From Tumebacillus algifaecis (lineage in GTDB: Bacteria; Bacillota; Bacilli; Tumebacillales; Tumebacillaceae), in the NCBI RefSeq assembly GCF_002243515.1, contig NZ_CP022657.1:464001-528000 (forward strand): a stretch of 64,000 nucleotides of DNA, written 5' to 3'. Of the stretch, positions 59,314 through 64,000 are shown piece after piece. Within the stretch, counting starts at the first letter, position 1, and every line of letters begins with the position of its first letter. Under the pieces are notes generated by a model. That model was given only the letters and a program-made list of their open reading frames with translations. It had not been told where the DNA came from and did not search any database. Both the position numbers and the translations under genes were made by a program.

Positions 59314-62020
59314 CAAAATGCAACTAACCCTTCAAGTGGCATTCTTTCCTTTCAAGGACCTTTTTTGCTCTAGCAACGATGAATTGGTAGAAATGGCATG
59401 GCAGGTTCACCGTCAGACTAAAAAAAGCACTGCATGCTTGAATGCATTCTTGGAGAAGCTGTATCCGTCCATCATGTCCCGGTGCATTCCTTCCAGCTTG
59501 GATGAAATCAACCTGCTTCTGGAGAAGTTTCATCCATACTTGTTTCGGAGATACTTTCGTTACGACAGCTTAACTAGAGAGGAGATGGAGAGTCTCTTAT
59601 ACGAGTATTATTTTGATCTCATCCAACAATTCACGCGAGCCTTGATGTCCCATCGCGATGGCGAGATGGTTTTCAAATATTGGAACCATGAACTAAGGAA
59701 GCAAGATGAAGCAATGGCTGACATCTGGCAGGCGTACACGGAGTTTGATAAAGTCCATATGTTCAGTCTGCTAAGTCGATTGCTTCCATTGGACTTGTTC
59801 GTGGCAAGTTATTATGCTTCGAATCATTTATTTGAGCCGTTGCAGTTGGACGGATTGTATCAACATATCAATCTAGCAGATGCGCCATTGCACGACGTTC
59901 TGAGGAATGGAGTTTCTGAAAACCATCTCCATGCCAGTGCAGCGTTTACTTTTACGATGCTGTGGCAGACTTGTATGAACTTTAACGGAGATTTTTCCCA
60001 TAGCCAAGTTGGAAAGTACTTAAAAAACTTTCGTGTGTCTTTCACTTGCAATTCTAGCGAGGTCAAGGAATATATATTGACAGCTCAATTGCTTCGGTAC
60101 CTGTTGGCGCATTATATCGCATCTGCACCTACACATTCTCTAAGCCAGTGGATCAGGGAGAATTTACGGCAGTTCCAATCTGTTTACCAACGGCTTGTCT
60201 TCGAGGATTCTTCGTTTGCTACAGTGGAAGAATTGAAGACAGCGTTGGAACTAGTGAAGAAGGAACTACCCATTTGTAAAGAGGGTGAAGTTGATTGGAT
60301 AACCGCTATCTTTGATGAGTATCGATGCATTCATACCTATGGGGAAAACATCTTCCTACAGCAAGTCATGAAATTCAAGGAAGTGCACTCTGATCTGAAT
60401 CGTGCCGACCTGAATGAATTCCTGCATGTGTTTTTTCGCTATCTGCGAATTAAAAATGAGTTTTATCAAGAGGTAAACCAATCGAATTCGGTGAAAGGAC
60501 TTGATTATTTTCGGAGTTATTTTGATCGGGCGACGGATGGCTTTAGTTCGCAGGAAGAGCATTATTTTTTGAATATGTTGAGGAATTTGTTCCAGAATCA
60601 GTATTTGAAGAAAGTGGAGTTGCGTTTATCAATCGCCCCTCGTGAATCAAAGAATCGGTTGAAGATCCTTAATATTCTTAGATCATATAGACAGATCTTG
60701 GCTGAAGACTATCTGGTAGATCACAACAAGGAGGCTAGTTTTCCGAGAATTGGTCTTGTCTATCACTTAATCAAGCAAAAAGATAATATTGACAAGGATT
60801 GGATGGAGTACCGCAGAGATAATAGTCGACTGGACCGCCTTCATTATGGTCGTATTCAACAGGATTATCTGGACAAGACTAGCATGATTATGCGGCTACG
60901 GAACCGCATTCCGTATCTTTCGAATTTCGTCGTCGGTCTAGACGCGGCCAGTCTGGAGAACCATACGCCGATTCAAGTGTTCAGTCCTGTGTTTGAAGTG
61001 GCGAGAAATAGTGATAAAGATGGAATGCGAATGTTGGATCGAGACGGTCACAAGGTGCGACACCAAAGCTTATTCTTTACCTTTCATGCGGGCGAGGACT
61101 ACCGGCATCTGAACTCAGGCTTGCGGAGAATAGACGAAGTGATCGATTACTGCAAATTCCACTCTGGCGATCGGGTCGGACATGGTATCGCTTTGGGTGT
61201 GTCCGTCGAGAGGTGGGTACAAGAAAATGAACAGGTTCTCCTTCCTCAAGGCGAGTATCTTGATAATCTTCTTTGGGCCTGGGGCGTATACACGCGTGCT
61301 TCCAGCTATAATTTTAATACATTCTCGTATCTGCAACACAAAATATACAAAGTCTTGCAGAACGTTCTGAAGGATGACTTCCGGCACGGCATGTCCATTG
61401 AAATGTTATATGAGGTTTACCAGACCCGGTTCAAACCGATTCAGGATATTGTAGCACCATCTTCGCAACAGATGGCGGCTGCGGTTAGGAACAACCGGGT
61501 AAACAGGCAATTCCAATTCTTACTTCACATGTATCACGACAAAACATACTTGGAGCGACTCATGGATCCAATCTTTGTGCGGACGACGGAAATTGAAAGA
61601 GAGATAACATTGGACATGCAGAGGTATGTCAGGCATAAGGTTGCCCACAATGGAATCGTAGTGGAAGTCAATCCCTCCTCTAATTTTGCCATTGGTGATA
61701 TCAAGTCCATCTACGAAAATCAGTTTTTTCAAATTCATCAGCCCGATGATCGTGATGTGCCGAACACTCTTGTCAGCATTAACACAGACGATCCCATCGT
61801 GTTCAACACGAATATTAGCAACGAATTCGCTTATTTGTATTACGGTATGCTGTACAGAGGAATAGGCAGAAGCGAGGCGCTGAACTGGATTGAAACGATT
61901 CGAAAGTCGGGGATGGACACGTCGTTTATCCGTGATGACGTGAGCAATTATGAGTATTTAAGGCAGTTAGATTGTTTGCTAGCCGCATTAGAGGACCCAC
62001 ACTATTGTGAAGAAAGCTAG
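59300..62020 (+). CDS. rdrB: RADAR adenosine deaminase RdrB
   Basis: The 906-residue protein has the zinc and catalytic motifs of adenosine deaminases in order: NHLHASAAFT (about 210), FTFHAGEDYRHLNSG (about 600), GDRVGHGIALG, VEVNPSSNF and SINTDDPIVF near residue 830. It is about twice the size of a metabolic Add enzyme, with a large helical N-terminal part, as in RdrB. GAGG before ATG 59300 fits; it overlaps rdrA by 14 bases, so the pair is coupled. RdrB forms large rings that RdrA caps. No third gene such as rdrC or rdrD is visible. Confidence 0.88.
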   Translation: MQMLDKMQLTLQVAFFPFKDLFCSSNDELVEMAWQVHRQTKKSTACLNAFLEKLYPSIMSRCIPSSLDEINLLLEKFHPYLFRRYFRYDSLTREEMESLLYEYYFDLIQQFTRALMSHRDGEMVFKYWNHELRKQDEAMADIWQAYTEFDKVHMFSLLSRLLPLDLFVASYYASNHLFEPLQLDGLYQHINLADAPLHDVLRNGVSENHLHASAAFTFTMLWQTCMNFNGDFSHSQVGKYLKNFRVSFTCNSSEVKEYILTAQLLRYLLAHYIASAPTHSLSQWIRENLRQFQSVYQRLVFEDSSFATVEELKTALELVKKELPICKEGEVDWITAIFDEYRCIHTYGENIFLQQVMKFKEVHSDLNRADLNEFLHVFFRYLRIKNEFYQEVNQSNSVKGLDYFRSYFDRATDGFSSQEEHYFLNMLRNLFQNQYLKKVELRLSIAPRESKNRLKILNILRSYRQILAEDYLVDHNKEASFPRIGLVYHLIKQKDNIDKDWMEYRRDNSRLDRLHYGRIQQDYLDKTSMIMRLRNRIPYLSNFVVGLDAASLENHTPIQVFSPVFEVARNSDKDGMRMLDRDGHKVRHQSLFFTFHAGEDYRHLNSGLRRIDEVIDYCKFHSGDRVGHGIALGVSVERWVQENEQVLLPQGEYLDNLLWAWGVYTRASSYNFNTFSYLQHKIYKVLQNVLKDDFRHGMSIEMLYEVYQTRFKPIQDIVAPSSQQMAAAVRNNRVNRQFQFLLHMYHDKTYLERLMDPIFVRTTEIEREITLDMQRYVRHKVAHNGIVVEVNPSSNFAIGDIKSIYENQFFQIHQPDDRDVPNTLVSINTDDPIVFNTNISNEFAYLYYGMLYRGIGRSEALNWIETIRKSGMDTSFIRDDVSNYEYLRQLDCLLAALEDPHYCEES

Positions 62021-62454
62021 GCTGTCTTCACAATAGTGCCAGCCCTGAGATACAGAAGTGAACATTTCTGAGTGGTAGAGCCACGATCTGAGGTACTTTC
62101 ATTGGTGCACGCGAAAGTCCTCGATATGATTTGGAAGCAAGTTTGCTTTATCTAAATGGCGAAGATACACTGGAGATTTCAGACCAGATTCCTGAAGTAT
62201 GGTGTGCACAGCAAAGAATTTTGGCTCCCGTACAAATGTGGTGGTAAGGCATGCGAGACAGTATCTAGGTTGGTGATTTGGAAACTCACTTATACGAAAG
62301 AATGCGGTTTCTGAGCTTCTGGACCGTCGGGATTACGTAACCGATGCGTTTCAGAAGCTCGATTTTTTGTATTCTTGCCTTCAGTAAAACCGTTCGTATT
62401 TGGGTACAGGAAATTTCATTGTCGCTCGTTCCGATCTGTTTTGCTGGTACCAGT
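62021..62454. other. Decayed stretch after rdrB
   Basis: No intact gene. Coding-like pieces include TFIGARESPRYDLEASLLYL (about 62098-62157) and, later, AVSELLDRRDYVTDAFQKLD (about 62303-62362), in different frames. I cannot assign them with confidence; they may belong to the same decayed element as the tnsB fragment. Confidence 0.35.
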
Positions 62455-62681
62455 GGCGAAGCATGGGAGCTGATTCGGGACAGGGTTCTCGATGAGCCGG
62501 ATATTTATGATAACGACCGTCGAGGCGAGTTGGTCAAACGAGTCATGGAGAGGTAAAGCGCGGTAGACCGCCAATCTATGGTGTTGATAGGATAAACGTT
62601 GATGACAAGACGAAGAAAATCTTTCGAGCCTATTGGTTCAAAGAATATGGTGTTCAAGAAGTAGTGCTCACACGACTACAG
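62455..62681 (+). pseudogene. tnsB: Decayed Tn7-like TnsB fragment
   Basis: Two pieces resemble the N-terminal part of TnsB, the DDE transposase of Tn7-like elements. GEAWELIRDRVLDEPDIYDN with RRGELVKRVMER is at 62455-62553, followed by a stop. In a shifted frame from 62556, KRGRPPIYGVDRINVDDKTK with KIFRAYWFKEYG. In intact TnsB these are about 50 residues apart, separated by the helix-turn-helix, so an internal deletion is likely. The catalytic domain is missing. The match is from memory of the family pattern. Confidence 0.55.
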
Positions 62682-62761
62682 TTCATTAGTTTCCGATATA
62701 GTAAATGTATTTATTATTTCCTCTTCCTTCCTCCAGTACTTTCGGGCCAAGCGAAATAATT

Positions 62762-62979
62762 CTTGACCCAATTCCTCACCATGCTCATGTTGATCTCCAA
62801 CTCGCGCGGGAAACACTCAAACTGCTTTTGGTCGACGGGATGGGCTATCTTCAGATGGACAGGGTAGCTTCAATCTTATTTCAAGTGAGGAGTGCGCGAT
62901 ATGAGCGCGGCAGTATATCATGACCAGTTACAAGAACATCGGGAAGTGGGGAGAATTGATAGGAGACTCTGTCCAATAA
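62762..62979 (+). pseudogene. istB: IS21-type helper ATPase IstB fragment
   Basis: The frame 62762-62920 has DLQLARETLKLLLVDGMGYL and RVASILFQVRSARYERGSIS. After a one-base shift it continues IMTSYKNIGKWGELIGDSV to TAA 62977-62979. These match the Walker B and following region of IstB (LLIIDEMGYLPMDR, RRYERGS, TSNKSFGEWGE). The Asp-Glu of Walker B is changed to Asp-Gly. Both ends are missing, so it is an inactive remnant of an IS21-family element. Confidence 0.7.
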
Positions 62980-63664
62980 AGGGAACCGACATAAAGTTTT
63001 AATGTAGCCACAAATATCTTATCAATTCATATTGGCATAGCTTTTACGGTTATGGATTAGATAAGGGAAATAGTAAACTTGAAGTCTATCAACAATTTTA
63101 CACCAAAATTCCCTATGATCTGTTATGATAAGTAAAATCATATACTGTTCAAATTAAACAAGAACCATTAGGGATAATATGTTCTATTTCGATGAAGATT
63201 CCGATGTACAATGCCCAAAGTGTTAACGATTTGATACTTCTTAAAACGCAGCACTTCGCAACGAGTGCAACGAAATCGCCTTTTCTCGTCAAAAAGAAAG
63301 ACAAGCGATTATTTTGAGCCGAAATAAGTAATTTACACATACATTTACCTGTGATTTTAAATAAAAAAATTCATTTTGCTGAATCAAATATTCGATCAGA
63401 GGTGAGCAGTATGCAGACGAATTTTTTGATGAGCCGGAATCGCAAGGCGTTTCATTGTTCTTGGGCGCTCGTTTAACGCGAGGTGGTTAGGTAATCGTCG
63501 AGAGATGAAAATTATATTTGACAATAATGAATATATTTGTGAAAATATACAAATCAATAGGAATTCTTTACCAATCTGACTAATTGGGCTCGCTTCTCCA
63601 GCTATCGAATATCTGGAAATGATTATAGGGATGTTAATAGACATTTACTGAGGATGGAATTGTC
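62980..63664. other. AT-rich stretch without an intact gene
   Basis: No supported gene is seen. A very short frame at 63180-63222 (FYFDEDSDVQCPKC) with a zinc-ribbon look ends in a stop and may be a fragment. The last 200 bases should hold the promoter of the gene at 63665. Confidence 0.4.
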
Positions 63665-64000
63665 ATGATGGGAAAAGAAAGCCAACATGAAAGTGCCATA
63701 ATGGAGTTACACCGCTATATGCAACAGGTTACTTCTGAAAACCAGATAAATGGCGCTGTATTAGTCATAGAGGCTTACGGACAGTTACTGTTGTTTGAGG
63801 CATACGGAGATCGACAAACCATGCCTGACTCGCTTCCCATGATAAAGGATACGATTTTTGATCTGGCCTCCTTGAGCAAAGTTGTCGCCGTTTTGCCTGC
63901 CGTTTTGCACTTGGCAGGAGAAGGGAAATTGAAACTTGTACAGACGTTGTCATCCATTTTTTCGCTTAAAGCGGGAGAACCTTTGGCAAAGGTCACAATT
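63665..64000 (+). CDS. Beta-lactamase-family serine hydrolase, N-terminal part
   Basis: The frame of 112 codons runs from ATG 63665 to the window end; GAGGATGG lies upstream and ATG 63668 is an alternative. It has the class C beta-lactamase/esterase pattern: QINGAVLVIEAYGQLLLFEA, then the active-site SxxK in DLASLSKVVAVLPAVL. No signal peptide is present, so the enzyme is likely cytosolic, as in esterase-type members. The Tyr-x-Asn and other motifs lie beyond the window. The substrate is unknown. Confidence 0.82.
   Translation, partial: MMGKESQHESAIMELHRYMQQVTSENQINGAVLVIEAYGQLLLFEAYGDRQTMPDSLPMIKDTIFDLASLSKVVAVLPAVLHLAGEGKLKLVQTLSSIFSLKAGEPLAKVTI

Noticed and set aside
62980-63664. A minus-strand protein at 63149-63340
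   Set aside because: It has no ribosome binding site, its composition reflects AT-rich DNA, and nothing around it supports expression.

Overview
The window looks like a chromosome segment of a motile, spore-former-type Gram-positive bacterium of the class Bacilli. Three gene orders support this. The run degV-comFC-yvyF-flgM-flgN-flgK-flgL-yviE-fliW-csrA-hag has the Bacillus late flagellar order. The block sigW-rsiW-(MFS)-cdaA-cdaR-glmM-glmS has the Bacillus/Paenibacillus order, with a glmS ribozyme before glmS. The moderately high G+C of the core genes and the many TTG/GTG starts would fit an Alicyclobacillaceae member such as Tumebacillus, but the genus is an inference.

Layout. 1-6.9 kb is accessory DNA. 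It holds a partial secreted protein, an integrase-like fragment, two helix-turn-helix/TPR regulators of the RRNPP quorum-sensing type, and a small CRISPR array with no cas genes nearby. The first regulator overlaps a gene for a secreted pro-peptide with a tandem GPGPMS repeat. 7.0-21.5 kb is the late flagellar cluster, including two almost identical flagellin genes with sigma-D promoters and CsrA-type leader sites. 21.6-29.3 kb is a nonulosonic (legionaminic-type) acid operon. It supplies the sugar that the Maf glycosyltransferase at 18.9-20.7 kb is expected to place on flagellin; it has an N-formyltransferase and a PIG-L deacetylase and no LegH acetyltransferase. 29.4-34.9 kb holds two small proteins, the YhaO/YhaN nuclease pair and arginase. 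35.2-38.0 kb is sulfate assimilation (cysH, a TauE/SafE permease, sat). 38.1-47.0 kb is the cell-envelope stress, c-di-AMP and amino-sugar block.

47-64 kb is accessory again. It contains an SGNH lipoprotein, an AraC regulator, and a cobalamin-riboswitch operon (btuC, btuD, a rubredoxin-methyltransferase fusion, btuF). After these comes a two-gene RADAR antiphage system (rdrA, rdrB) lying between decayed Tn7-like tnsA and tnsB fragments, with an IS21-type istB remnant beyond. The window ends inside a beta-lactamase-family gene.

The items most worth follow-up are the RRNPP regulator with its repeated pro-peptide, the RADAR locus inside Tn7-like remains, the rubredoxin-methyltransferase in the B12 operon, the probable N-formyl nonulosonic acid pathway, and a five-copy DnaA-box-like cluster before legB. 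Several accessory genes show single-base breaks at A-runs, which may be decay or assembly error.
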